DNA from: Polyangia bacterium
GTDB taxonomy: Bacteria; Myxococcota_A; Polyangia; Nannocystales; Nannocystaceae
Assembly: GCA_030429545.1 (NCBI GenBank)
Contig: JAUIFF010000003.1
Coordinates: 186,001-250,000 of the forward strand
DNA: 64,000 bases
Direction: 5' to 3'
Shown: in pieces, positions 51,460 to 59,972 of the stretch
Position numbering within the stretch: position 1 is the first letter of the stretch
How the letters are laid out: the number at the start of each line of letters is the position of its first letter
Position numbers and translations under genes: made by a program
Notes under the pieces: generated by a model
The model's database searches: none
The model's input: only the letters and a program-made list of their open reading frames with translations
What the model was told of the DNA's origin: nothing

Positions 51460-53503
51460 CCCAGGACCCTTGCTGCAACTTCGCCAGCCGCAATCGCTCG
51501 GTCGCCGACGCAGTGTGCAAGCGGCCGAGCAAACCAGCGATGTCACGCGATTTACCGGCGTGCTGGCGGCGACGCTGGTCGGGGTTTTGACCCTGGCTAT
51601 CGGCGTGTGGGCAAGTCCAGAGCTCGTCGTCTCGAGCCAGCGGTCGGTGTCGCTTCCCCATCACCAGGCGGGCCTGAGCTGCCAGTCCTGCCACACCGAC
51701 GACCAACCGCGCAGCGCTGGTGTTGCAGATACAACTTGCTTGGGGTGTCACCCCGGCCAGGTGTCGACCCGGTCGGCACACCGCGAGCTCAGCACGAACG
51801 GCCAACTGGGTTGTACGACCTGTCACAAAAGTCATACATCCGAGGCGGGCTTTGTTTTTTCGACAACTGGCGAGGTCACTCGCTACACCCTCGATACCCC
51901 GTCGCCGCCACTGGCTGCCGGGCTCGCGCTACCTGCCCGCGTTACGCTGCCGTTGGTTGCGAGCGAGCACTGCGGTACATGCCACAACCTCCAAAGCCCA
52001 ACCGACCCGGTCGCCCGCTGCATCCCCGCCGGTGGCGAAGTGAGCCAGTGTTTCGACGAGCACCACACACCCCAGCAAGTCGCACCCCATCGCTTCGCCG
52101 CCGCCGAACTAGGCCGCTCGCTGCTCCAGCGAGGCCTGCTCGCGGCCCCCGAGCAAAGTCAACCCGACCATCCAACATCCCCTGCCTGGCTTGTGTTTTT
52201 GCTCGCCTGCATGACTTCTGGCCTCACGCTTGTCGGCGTTCGACAACTGCGTCGCCGCAGCTCAACCACTGCCACGCCGACCGCCGGACCCCAGCTGCGT
52301 GCCCCGGAGGTCCGCCGGCTTCCGCAAATAGATGTCAATACATGTTTAGGCTGTAACGCCTGTGTCGACGCCTGCCCGTACGATGTGCTCGAAGTCCGTC
52401 AGTACACGGCCCGCGTGGTCCGGCCCGATGACTGCTGTGGGCTCACGCTGTGTGAGCAGCGCTGCCCCAACGGCTCGCTCAAAATCACCGAGGGCGAGCC
52501 TGTAACCGATTTGCCGCGGCTCGACGACAACCTCCAATCACGCGACACCCCCGGGATCTATCTCGCCGGGGACCTCACCGGGTTGCCACTTATCCGCAAC
52601 GCGATAAACCAGGGAGCCCACGCCGTTCGATGTATGGCCAAGGACCTTGGCAAGCGCACACCGGACGATCCCGAACTCGACGTCGTGATTGTGGGTGCGG
52701 GACCGGCCGGAATCAGTGCCGCGCTCGCGGCCAAGGAGCTCGGGCTGCGCTACACGGTGCTCGAGCAAAGTAGCGTTGCCGCCAGTATTCGTTCGTTTCC
52801 CCGCGGTAAACTCGTGTTTGACCAGCCCCTCGGCATGCCGCTGCTGGGCGACCTTTGGCTGCGCGAAAGCACCAAGGAGGAGCTGCTGGCAAAATGGTTG
52901 CAAATTGTCCATCGGGAAAACTTGCAGATTCAAGAGTCTACCCGGGTCACCGGGGCACAACGGGCCGCCAACGGGTTTGTCCTGTCGACCACAAACCCAA
53001 CGGGTGGTGCGCAGGAAGTCCACGCCCGGCGGGTGGTGTTGGCGTTTGGCCGCCGCGGGACCCCACGCAAGCTCGATGTCCCGATCAACCCGCAGTTTGC
53101 CAACCATGTCCACTACTCACTTGCCGATGCACATAGTTTTCAGGGCAAGCGGCTACTTGTTGTTGGCCTTGGCGATGTCGCCATGGAAGCTGCGATTGCC
53201 CTGGCCCACCAACCCGGCACCGAGGTGACCGTGGCCTACCGCGGCGACGGGTTTCGCCGGGGCAAGCAACGCAACATCGACGAGGTCAAGCGACTGCAAA
53301 GCCGCGGACGGGTCGACCTTCGCCTGCAAACCGTGGTCGCCAAGATCGAGGCCACCACCGTTGTCCTCAGGCACAACAACGCCGAGTCGCGCGAGCCGTT
53401 CGACGCGGTGTTTGTCATGATCGGTAACCTCCCGCCCTGGCCCCTGATGGAATCGATGGGGGTCAAGCGGGTCAAGGCTGTCGCCCAACTGCACGCGCCA
53501 TAA
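51452..53503 (+). CDS. Tetraheme-ferredoxin-flavoprotein oxidoreductase
   Basis: A 683-residue protein. A membrane segment (about 35-53) is followed by a periplasmic part with four CXXCH sites (CQSCH 77, CLGCH 96, CTTCH 121, CGTCH 174). A second membrane segment (about 245-263) returns the chain to the cytoplasm. Next come a 2x4Fe-4S ferredoxin-like domain (CLGCNACVDACPYD, then CCGLTLCEQRCPNG, 298-341) and a pyridine-nucleotide/FAD oxidoreductase: GAGPAG 415-420, PRGKLVFDQP, and a second Rossmann VVGLGDVAMEAA. The usual C-terminal FAD motif (IYLAGDLTGLPLIRNAINQG) sits before GAGPAG (369-388), as in a circular permutation. GGGGG precedes the ATG. Confidence 0.9.
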   Translation: MSSPGPLLQLRQPQSLGRRRSVQAAEQTSDVTRFTGVLAATLVGVLTLAIGVWASPELVVSSQRSVSLPHHQAGLSCQSCHTDDQPRSAGVADTTCLGCHPGQVSTRSAHRELSTNGQLGCTTCHKSHTSEAGFVFSTTGEVTRYTLDTPSPPLAAGLALPARVTLPLVASEHCGTCHNLQSPTDPVARCIPAGGEVSQCFDEHHTPQQVAPHRFAAAELGRSLLQRGLLAAPEQSQPDHPTSPAWLVFLLACMTSGLTLVGVRQLRRRSSTTATPTAGPQLRAPEVRRLPQIDVNTCLGCNACVDACPYDVLEVRQYTARVVRPDDCCGLTLCEQRCPNGSLKITEGEPVTDLPRLDDNLQSRDTPGIYLAGDLTGLPLIRNAINQGAHAVRCMAKDLGKRTPDDPELDVVIVGAGPAGISAALAAKELGLRYTVLEQSSVAASIRSFPRGKLVFDQPLGMPLLGDLWLRESTKEELLAKWLQIVHRENLQIQESTRVTGAQRAANGFVLSTTNPTGGAQEVHARRVVLAFGRRGTPRKLDVPINPQFANHVHYSLADAHSFQGKRLLVVGLGDVAMEAAIALAHQPGTEVTVAYRGDGFRRGKQRNIDEVKRLQSRGRVDLRLQTVVAKIEATTVVLRHNNAESREPFDAVFVMIGNLPPWPLMESMGVKRVKAVAQLHAP

Positions 53504-53506
53504 AAA

Positions 53507-53535
53507 CAGCCGAGCATCCTCGAAGTGCTCGGCTG
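53507..53535. terminator. Intrinsic terminator, mainly for the minus-strand pair
   Basis: The stem CAGCCGAGCA pairs with TGCTCGGCTG around a nine-base loop. On the minus strand it is followed by T5, so it fits the small minus-strand genes; on the plus strand it lies three bases after the redox operon and could also stop transcription there. Confidence 0.85.
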
Positions 53536-53543
53536 GTTAGAGT

Positions 53544-53765
53544 TCAAGCAGTTTCATCGGTGAACGCCAGGGTTTCCCAGGCTGCATGGGCAACGAGAAC
53601 ACCCGCACGTTCGACCACATCGGCCTCAACCTCCATCCCTTCGTCGGTCAGGCGCACGCGCTGACCGGCGTCGATGGGAGCTCCGGCAATCGAACGCACC
53701 ACCGCACCCAACACGATGCTGTGGTCGGCCGCACGCCGCTTGAAGTTGGCAGATACTGTACGCAT
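53544..53765 (-). CDS. Small protein, function unknown
   Basis: A 73-residue product: MRTVSANFKRRAADHSIVLG, then a beta-rich segment (GQRVRLTDEGMEVEADVVE). No family is recognised. ATG 53765 has AAGGAG about eight bases upstream. It lies 16 bases downstream of another small gene with a strong ribosome-binding site, so the two form a short operon before the terminator at 53507. Confidence 0.65.
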   Translation of the reverse strand: MRTVSANFKRRAADHSIVLGAVVRSIAGAPIDAGQRVRLTDEGMEVEADVVERAGVLVAHAAWETLAFTDETA

Positions 53766-53781
53766 GATGATACTCCTTGAT

Positions 53782-54138
53782 TTACATGTTGTTACAACTA
53801 GTTGAGAGCAGTTTTTGTAGAACCTGTTCGAGGCGCAGCTCAACGTGGTCGCACCACGGCCGACCGTGGACATCACTCACGGCCTGGACAATCCGCGCCT
53901 TGGTCGTGCCCAGGTTCCAGCCGTAGGCCTGAGCTTCGCGCAAAAAATTGATCCAATCGGGGACATAGCCCCGCTGCCAAAGCCCATGAATCAAAATATC
54001 GAGGGCAATACCCTCGGAGTTGACGAGGGGAAACAGTCCGGCAACAACCCGATAGCCGTTATCGGTTTTGCCAACAATTTGGAGGTCGCGAAAGTTCCTT
54101 CGCCGATACCTCCCACCTTTCGATCGATCGGTCCCCAT
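53782..54138 (-). CDS. Small basic/aromatic protein, function unknown
   Basis: A 118-residue protein with a basic N-terminus (SKGGRYRRRNFRDLQIVGKT), a beta-rich middle (GYRVVAGLFPLVNSEGIALD) and a mixed C-terminus. I do not recognise it. The ATG at 54138 is preceded by AAGGAGG at optimal spacing, which makes expression likely. It is the first gene of the pair; an 18-base perfect palindrome lies 40 bases upstream of its start. Confidence 0.68.
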   Translation of the reverse strand: MGTDRSKGGRYRRRNFRDLQIVGKTDNGYRVVAGLFPLVNSEGIALDILIHGLWQRGYVPDWINFLREAQAYGWNLGTTKARIVQAVSDVHGRPWCDHVELRLEQVLQKLLSTSCNNM

Positions 54139-54467
54139 GGCGGGACCTCCTTACAAACGTACGAGCGAACTTGCACATCACATCAAATTTGATGTGTATG
54201 CATACTTACCAGCGGTTGGCACGGGCGGGTGCCACAGGCATCGCCACCACAGCAAAACCACAGGTGCTCGACGCCCGAAAATCGCTATGGGCGCAGCTGT
54301 GGAGATATGTGGTTGGCGATGTCATTTGCGACCTCGTAAATTTGTTACGCGCCGTGGGACAATCTACCCAGCGAATTGTTCACACCACGCTTGTGATTTT
54401 TTTATCAACGCTTTCGCTCGCTGTACAAGCGAAAGCATAGGCAAACGAATAAACGAGCTTCGCCGGG
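54139..54467. other. A+T-rich intergenic region with operator-like palindrome
   Basis: This 329-base region has no supported gene. It contains the perfect palindrome CACATCAAATTTGATGTG (54179-54196), immediately followed by a palindrome-family copy TGTGTATGCA (54193-54202), and an inverted repeat GCTTTCGCT/AGCGAAAGC (54409-54437). It probably carries the promoter and operator of the small-gene pair. Confidence 0.55.
54179..54196. promoter_or_regulatory. Operator-like perfect palindrome
   Basis: CACATCAAATTTGATGTG is a perfect 18-base palindrome 40 bases before the ATG of the 118-residue protein gene. Its size and symmetry suit a dimeric repressor. No regulator gene is adjacent. Confidence 0.6.
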
Positions 54468-55637
54468 CTAACCGGCCTGTTCGAGCAGTTGCTGCAACAC
54501 CCTATCGATCGCGGCCTTATCTGGCTTTTTGGGCAACTTCGAGGCCGAAAGCGCGGTGCCCATCTCGGCTTCAAGGCGCTCGGCCTCAACGATGAGTTGC
54601 TCGTAGGAGTAGGCCCCATCGCGGATGGCCGAGAGTTCGGCCGCATCGGGTCGACGCACCCGCAAGACCCCCTCGCGCAGGACTTCAAGGCCCGTCCGCA
54701 TCAGGCGAATCAGGTGCATGCCGTGCTTGGTGTCGTAGCCGTGTTGCGCTTCAAGGGCCGCGCGCTTGGGATTGCGCTCGCGTTCCCAGCGTTTGAATTG
54801 GTCCCACTGCTTGCGCGCCGACCGGTAGCGTCGCTCCTGGCGAAGCGCCGCGAGGACATCCTTGCTCAGGCCAATCGATGTAGCTGCAAGCTCATAGACC
54901 CGTTCGTCGAGCACTTCGGGCTGGCAACTCAGGGTTGTCGCCCAAAACTCGCGCATGTTGTCGCGCAGCACGTCACGCTCCGCCCCCTGCATTTCCATGT
55001 CCTCAACTCCCCAGCTGCGGATGATCTTTGTGATCGCTTCGTCGATCCGGTTGCGGTCATCGGCGCTGAGTACCGTCGACTCAGGCAACCCAAACTCCGC
55101 CCGTGTCGGCGCGGCCGTGGGTGGGTTGAGCAACCACGCGCGATGACCCTTGATCCGTTTGAGTTGGCTGTTGGCATAGCCCAGGTATGTAAATTTGACC
55201 TTCTGCGTCAAAAATAGCTCTCGATGCGCGCGCAGCTGTTCCCACAACGGCGAGGCAAACAACACATCGTCGGGGTGTAAAAACAGCAACTCCAACATGT
55301 TGGGGTTGGCGTTGGCACAGAGGTTGACGAGCTTGCTGAGGTCGTAGATCACCAGGTCGAGCTCATCGGCACCGGTCTTGGCAGCAATCGGCCCGGCGGT
55401 TTCATGCTTATGCATATTTTCCATGGCAGTGCGCCAGTTCGGTCCCCCCGGAGGGGCCTTGCCCATCGCCTGAAACTGCTCAAAGTTGCGATAAAACGAG
55501 AGCCGAACGGCAAGTGGTGCGATGCAACAGCCGCGAATATCAATATCTGAGGTCGCCCGCGCAGTCCCGTAGGCATGGGACCCCGTCACCGCCAACATAA
55601 TCGTGCGTCTATCCAGGTCAAAATCCATGGCCGGCAT
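54468..55637 (-). CDS. DNA polymerase-beta-superfamily nucleotidyltransferase
   Basis: A 389-residue protein of the YcgL-like (COG3541) nucleotidyltransferase group. The active site is GSHAYGTARATSDIDIRG (Gly-Ser and the first Asp pair), and the carboxylate-bearing LDLVIYDL is consistent with the third catalytic Asp. The long helical C-terminal part (about 200-389) is typical of the group. Members are predicted to add a nucleotide to RNA or another acceptor and some occur beside RNA-repair genes. No such gene is adjacent here. ATG 55628 is an alternative start. Confidence 0.85.
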   Translation of the reverse strand: MPAMDFDLDRRTIMLAVTGSHAYGTARATSDIDIRGCCIAPLAVRLSFYRNFEQFQAMGKAPPGGPNWRTAMENMHKHETAGPIAAKTGADELDLVIYDLSKLVNLCANANPNMLELLFLHPDDVLFASPLWEQLRAHRELFLTQKVKFTYLGYANSQLKRIKGHRAWLLNPPTAAPTRAEFGLPESTVLSADDRNRIDEAITKIIRSWGVEDMEMQGAERDVLRDNMREFWATTLSCQPEVLDERVYELAATSIGLSKDVLAALRQERRYRSARKQWDQFKRWERERNPKRAALEAQHGYDTKHGMHLIRLMRTGLEVLREGVLRVRRPDAAELSAIRDGAYSYEQLIVEAERLEAEMGTALSASKLPKKPDKAAIDRVLQQLLEQAG

Positions 55638-55825
55638 CCTACCGACTTTTACCCGAGAAACAAACTGTCAGTTTCGGGCCGGCCTCGGGCCGCTAAAGAA
55701 TCTCGCAAGCTGGTGGATCTCGGCAATACAGATGGTTTTGTGCACGTGCAAACCTCCCTCGGGCCGATGCGAGTTGACACAAAATTGATTGTCCAATATC
55801 GAGAGGAACGGGCGAAAGGAGTGCC

Positions 55826-58639
55826 ATGACAGTCAAGCCGACACGACGGGGTCTTCTCAAGGGAACGCTCGGTGGAACCCTGACAGCAGCGTTGACCGGG
55901 TGCCGTAGTGAGCAGGCGCGTGGCGAGCTCAGCCAACTCACAGCTCCCGGCGAGAAAATTGTAGATGCAATCCCCGTCGATGTGACAGTCAACCGCACCG
56001 CAACACAGATCGCAGCCGGCCCAGACACCACCGCGCTCGAAGCCGTACGCAACCAACTCGGTCTCACCGGGACCAAGCTCGCCTGCGGACACGGGGCCTG
56101 TGGGGCCTGCACGATTCAAGTCGACGGCAAGCCGGTGGCGAGCTGCCTGTTGCCCGCAACATCACTGCACCGGCGCCGCGTGACCACAGTCGAAGGCTTG
56201 GCGACCGATCTTCGGGGCCTTCACCCGGTGCAGCGAGCGTTTATCGGCGAAGACGCGATGCAGTGTGGCTACTGCACGCCGGGCTTTGTCGTTGAGGCGG
56301 CTGCGTTTTTTGACGCTTGGCGAGCCGAACACGGCAAACAACCACCGAGCCGTGAGGTCATTGCAGATGCACTTTCTGGGCATCTTTGTCGGTGTGGTGC
56401 CTATACACAAATTTACGCCGCTATCGCCAGGGCGTGCGAGGGCGCCTACGACAATGCCGGCGAGCGTGGTCCGCGGTACGACGCCCGCGAAAAGGTTACC
56501 GGGCAGGCCAAGTACACGGTTGATGTCCAGCTCCCCAACATGGTCTATGGAGCGATCGGTCGGGCCCACGTCGCCCATGCCACAATTCGTCGGATCGACT
56601 GGTCGCGCGCACTCAAACACCCGGGCGTTTACGCGGCTGTCGACCTGACCATGGGCGTGCGAACGATTCGCTTCGCCGGCCAGGAACTTGTGGCGATTGC
56701 TGCCGAGAGCGAGGCCATTGCCCGGCATGCGCTCACCCTGGTCGACTACGATTTAGATGTATACACACCGATTATCGGAATTGAGGCGGGGCGGACAGCA
56801 AAAGACCACGTTTACACCAGCCGGGCGACCCGCAAGCAGGCTCCAAATGCCAACGAAGCGCCGTTGCTGCCCCTCAAGTGGAGAGGCAACCTGCGCGGCC
56901 CGTTTCAGCTGTTCTCCAAAAGTCGAGGCAAAGCGCGGCGTGCCGTAACCGAAGCCAAAGACTCCGGCGATGCAAAACGCCTGGCAGGAGGGCAGTTTTC
57001 GACGCAGACACAGTGCCACAGCACGCTCGAGCCCCACGCCTGTGTCGCCGATTGGCGTGACGATTTGTTGGTTGTACATCTATCAACCCAGGGTGTGCAC
57101 CAGGCCGCCGAGGATATCGCCAAACGCTTTGACCTGCCTGCGGAGCGGGTGCAGGTCCTGGCACAACACGTCGGCGGCGGTTTTGGTGGCAAGGCGGTGC
57201 TGAGCCTCGAACTCGTGGCGGCTGTCGAACTTTCGCGCCAACTCGGGCGACCTGTTCGGGTTGTGCTCGATCGCCACGAAGAACTGGCCACCGGAGGCAA
57301 CCGTCCGGCCCAGGAAATTGACCTCGCGCTCGCGGCTGACACGGAGGGCAAATTCACGGGTGTTCAGGTCAAGTCGTTTGCCGATGCCGGCGTCGCGGTT
57401 GGCTCGGCACCGAGCATTTTGTTTCGCATCATGTATGCCAAAACGCCCAAGAAGCTCGAGGATTGGGATGTGGTGACCCATGCGGCGCCCGGCAAACCAC
57501 TGCGGGCTCCCGGCGGGCCGCCGGCATTTTGGGCACTCGAGCAGGCGGTCGACGAACTTGCACATGCACGGAGTGAAGATCCCATCGCCCTGCGCCGCCG
57601 CAACGACCCCAACCCAGCGCGCAAGGAACTGTATACCTGGGCCGAATCCCTGCCACTGTGGCGCGACCGGGCAACATCGATAGCTGCCGATAGTGGTCGC
57701 TACCGCCGTGGCGTGGGCCTTGCTGTCGGTGGGTGGTTCTACTTTGTCCAACCCAGCGCACGCGTACAGGTCGACACAACCCCCGGAGGTTTTGTTGTCT
57801 CGACGGCGTGCCAGGACATCGGCAACGGCTCAAAATCCGTGCTGGCCCAGGCGGTCGCCAATGTCTTTGGTATCGACCCGGGCATGGTCGCCATCCGGGT
57901 TGGCGACTCCAAACTCGTCCCCGGGCCAATGTCGGCCGGGAGTCGAACCGCCACGACCATCGGCCCGGCCGCCACGCAGGCTGCCGAAAATCTGCGCGAA
58001 GAGTTGCTCGAAATCGCCGAGGCCCAGCTCGGGTACCGCGGAGCCCAGGCGATCCCCGGGGGGCTGCGCCACAGCGCCGGCGAAACCTCGTGGGGCGAAG
58101 TACTTGCACGTGCACCGAGATTGACGACAATCGGCCGGCGCAAGCGCGACCGCAAGGGCTATGTGTTTGGCATAGGAGGGTTAGCAGCCGGGCGGTATGT
58201 CTCGGGTTCGTTGCAGGTGAGCGAAGTCGAGGTCGATACTCGGCTCGGCACGGTACGCGTGTTGCAATCGCAGGTCGGACTCGGGGTCGGCAAAATCTTC
58301 ACGCCGGTGCTCGCCCGCAGCCAGGCAACGGGAGGCGTGATTCAAGGTATCAGCTACGCACTCTATGAGGAACGCCGCCTCGATCCAAACACCGGAGCTG
58401 TGCTCACCGGCAACCTCGAAGACTACCGCATTGCCGGGCTCGGGGATGTGGGAACCATTGATATACATTTTATGCAAAAGGGCTTTGAGAACGTGACCGG
58501 CGGCGGTGTTGGCCTGGCGGAACTCGTCAAACTCGCACCGGCGGCTGCGCTCGGCAACGCGGTATTTCACGCCACCGGGTACCGCCCTCGCCACTTGCCC
58601 CTGCGCCCCGACCGGGTGCTGAAAGGATTGCGCACATGA
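55826..58639 (+). CDS. Xanthine-dehydrogenase-type Mo hydroxylase, fused 2Fe-2S and Mo-binding subunits
   Basis: A 937-residue protein. The N-terminus has a twin-Arg signal (RRGLLKG) and a lipobox-like ALTGC (Cys26), so it is a likely Tat lipoprotein. The 2Fe-2S domains are fused in front: C87/92/95/107 and C147/150/188/190. The Mo-binding part (about 215-937) shows TQCHSTLEPHACVADW and QHVGGGFGGK. Where the family has the catalytic Glu in GVGE, this sequence has GVGLAEL (about 893-899). The enzyme may oxidise an aromatic or aldehyde compound in the periplasm. ATG 55826 has AGGAG upstream. The next gene overlaps it by four bases. Confidence 0.88.
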   Translation: MTVKPTRRGLLKGTLGGTLTAALTGCRSEQARGELSQLTAPGEKIVDAIPVDVTVNRTATQIAAGPDTTALEAVRNQLGLTGTKLACGHGACGACTIQVDGKPVASCLLPATSLHRRRVTTVEGLATDLRGLHPVQRAFIGEDAMQCGYCTPGFVVEAAAFFDAWRAEHGKQPPSREVIADALSGHLCRCGAYTQIYAAIARACEGAYDNAGERGPRYDAREKVTGQAKYTVDVQLPNMVYGAIGRAHVAHATIRRIDWSRALKHPGVYAAVDLTMGVRTIRFAGQELVAIAAESEAIARHALTLVDYDLDVYTPIIGIEAGRTAKDHVYTSRATRKQAPNANEAPLLPLKWRGNLRGPFQLFSKSRGKARRAVTEAKDSGDAKRLAGGQFSTQTQCHSTLEPHACVADWRDDLLVVHLSTQGVHQAAEDIAKRFDLPAERVQVLAQHVGGGFGGKAVLSLELVAAVELSRQLGRPVRVVLDRHEELATGGNRPAQEIDLALAADTEGKFTGVQVKSFADAGVAVGSAPSILFRIMYAKTPKKLEDWDVVTHAAPGKPLRAPGGPPAFWALEQAVDELAHARSEDPIALRRRNDPNPARKELYTWAESLPLWRDRATSIAADSGRYRRGVGLAVGGWFYFVQPSARVQVDTTPGGFVVSTACQDIGNGSKSVLAQAVANVFGIDPGMVAIRVGDSKLVPGPMSAGSRTATTIGPAATQAAENLREELLEIAEAQLGYRGAQAIPGGLRHSAGETSWGEVLARAPRLTTIGRRKRDRKGYVFGIGGLAAGRYVSGSLQVSEVEVDTRLGTVRVLQSQVGLGVGKIFTPVLARSQATGGVIQGISYALYEERRLDPNTGAVLTGNLEDYRIAGLGDVGTIDIHFMQKGFENVTGGGVGLAELVKLAPAAALGNAVFHATGYRPRHLPLRPDRVLKGLRT

Positions 58640-59607
58640 TGCTGTTCCCACGGACCCTCGAAGAGCTGGCGGGCCAGCGTGGCACGCCGCGAGCCGGCGG
58701 CACCGACCTCCAAGACCGCCGGAGGTTGGGACTGTCGACGGGGCCCATCGTCGACCTGCGCGACCTCACCGGGCTCGATGCCATCACCTGGAATCCGGAC
58801 GGTTCGGTCGCGATTGGTGCACGCACAACAATTGCCCAACTCGCCGCCGACGACCAACTGAAAGCGCGCTACCCTGGATTTGCTGCGGCAGCCGGCGGAC
58901 TGGCGACACCACAGATCCGGGAGGTTGCAACCCTCGGGGGAAACTTGCTGCAGCAAGTTCGTTGCTGGTACTACCGCCATCCCAACCTGCGTTGCCTGCG
59001 TTCCGGGGGCACGAGTTGCCTCGCACGCGAGGGCGATCACCTGTTTCACGCCTGTTTCGACCAGGGCCCGTGTGCCGCCCCCCACCCGTCGACGATGGCG
59101 GCGGCACTACTCGCCTACGACGCAACCGTCGAACTGCGCGACGGCCAACGACTGACTGCGGCCGAATTGGTTGGGAACGGCAGCGACCCAACCCAGAGTC
59201 ACAGCCTGCAGCCCGGGCAGCTGTTGACGCGCGTACACTTGCCACCAGCTGTGCCTGGGGAGCTCGGGGCCTACCTTCGGGCAACCAACCGCACCCGGGC
59301 TGAATGGCCGCTGGTCGAAGCTGTTGTCCGTGTGCGCTTGGCTGGGGGCTCGTTTGAGCAGGTCGCTATTGCCCTGGGTGGTGTCGCCAATACCCCGTTG
59401 CGCATACAAGCACTCGAGGCGGCGCTGGCCGGTCAACCGGCAACCCTCAAGGTGATCGACGACCGCTCAAAAGTGGCTGTCAACGGGGCCAAGCCACTGC
59501 CCGGAACTGGTTATAAACTCGACTTGATTCCAGGAGTGATCGCCAGCGCACTGGTCCTGGCACTCAAGCAACAGCCGGGGGACAAACCCGCGGGAGGTGC
59601 CCTGTGA
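58636..59607 (+). CDS. FAD-binding subunit of the Mo hydroxylase, with extra Fe-S loop
   Basis: A 323-residue flavoprotein of the PCMH family. Typical elements are RAGGTDLQD, ATPQIREVATLGGNLLQQ, and the C-terminal CO-dehydrogenase-flavoprotein domain. An insert holds C110, C120, C128, C140 and C146, like the 4Fe-4S loop of PaoB and 4-hydroxybenzoyl-CoA reductase beta subunits. It would take electrons from the fused Mo/2Fe-2S protein. The start overlaps the upstream stop (ATGA), and its stop overlaps the next start (GTGA). It has no signal peptide, so export would need hitch-hiking with the Tat partner. Confidence 0.9.
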   Translation: MMLFPRTLEELAGQRGTPRAGGTDLQDRRRLGLSTGPIVDLRDLTGLDAITWNPDGSVAIGARTTIAQLAADDQLKARYPGFAAAAGGLATPQIREVATLGGNLLQQVRCWYYRHPNLRCLRSGGTSCLAREGDHLFHACFDQGPCAAPHPSTMAAALLAYDATVELRDGQRLTAAELVGNGSDPTQSHSLQPGQLLTRVHLPPAVPGELGAYLRATNRTRAEWPLVEAVVRVRLAGGSFEQVAIALGGVANTPLRIQALEAALAGQPATLKVIDDRSKVAVNGAKPLPGTGYKLDLIPGVIASALVLALKQQPGDKPAGGAL

Positions 59608-59825
59608 AACTCTGCAAAATGTTACGGTGGAAGGGGTTTAGCCGCGACGCGGCCGAACTCGACGCCTTTGAATTTGTATTTGCACGTAATCAGGTGCAGT
59701 ACTCCTGCCTGCGAACCTGCCAGCCCTGGGGTACCGACGGCGAGCTCGCAGCCCCCGAATGCTGCAACGACGCGCGAACTTGTTTTGAGCCGTCGAGACT
59801 GGTACGGCCACCCAAACTGAGTTAG
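59604..59825 (+). CDS. Small Cys-rich protein of the Mo hydroxylase operon
   Basis: A 73-residue protein with Cys at 4, 35, 39, 53, 54 and 60 (YSCLRTC, PECCNDARTC). No signal or membrane segment is seen. The GTG start overlaps the FAD subunit stop by four bases, so it is part of the operon. The cysteines could hold a small Fe-S cluster or another metal. No family is known to me. The palindrome copy TGTATTTGCA (59675) lies in codons 24-27. Confidence 0.65.
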   Translation: MKLCKMLRWKGFSRDAAELDAFEFVFARNQVQYSCLRTCQPWGTDGELAAPECCNDARTCFEPSRLVRPPKLS

Positions 59826-59972
59826 GCCCCCACCGAAAAACATGTATCGACATAGGATTTGCCAGCTAGCTCGGGCCAACTGTCGAGGCCGGCTGTCAAC
59901 CAATTGGCGAGGCCTGTCGTCGCGTCCTACTGTCGCCTGCTTGAGCGGGAGCACTCGCCAAAGCGCTCGCAC

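Noticed and set aside
54409-54437. Inverted repeat GCTTTCGCT/AGCGAAAGC as a terminator
   Set aside because: There is no T run on the correct side for either flanking gene, so it is only noted as structure.
55711-55829. Short reading frame ending in an ATGA overlap with the Mo hydroxylase start
   Set aside because: It would give about 39 residues (GTG 55711) or fewer, with no ribosome-binding site of its own. The overlap also arises from the AGGAGTGCCATGA context, so I judged it a leader, not a gene.
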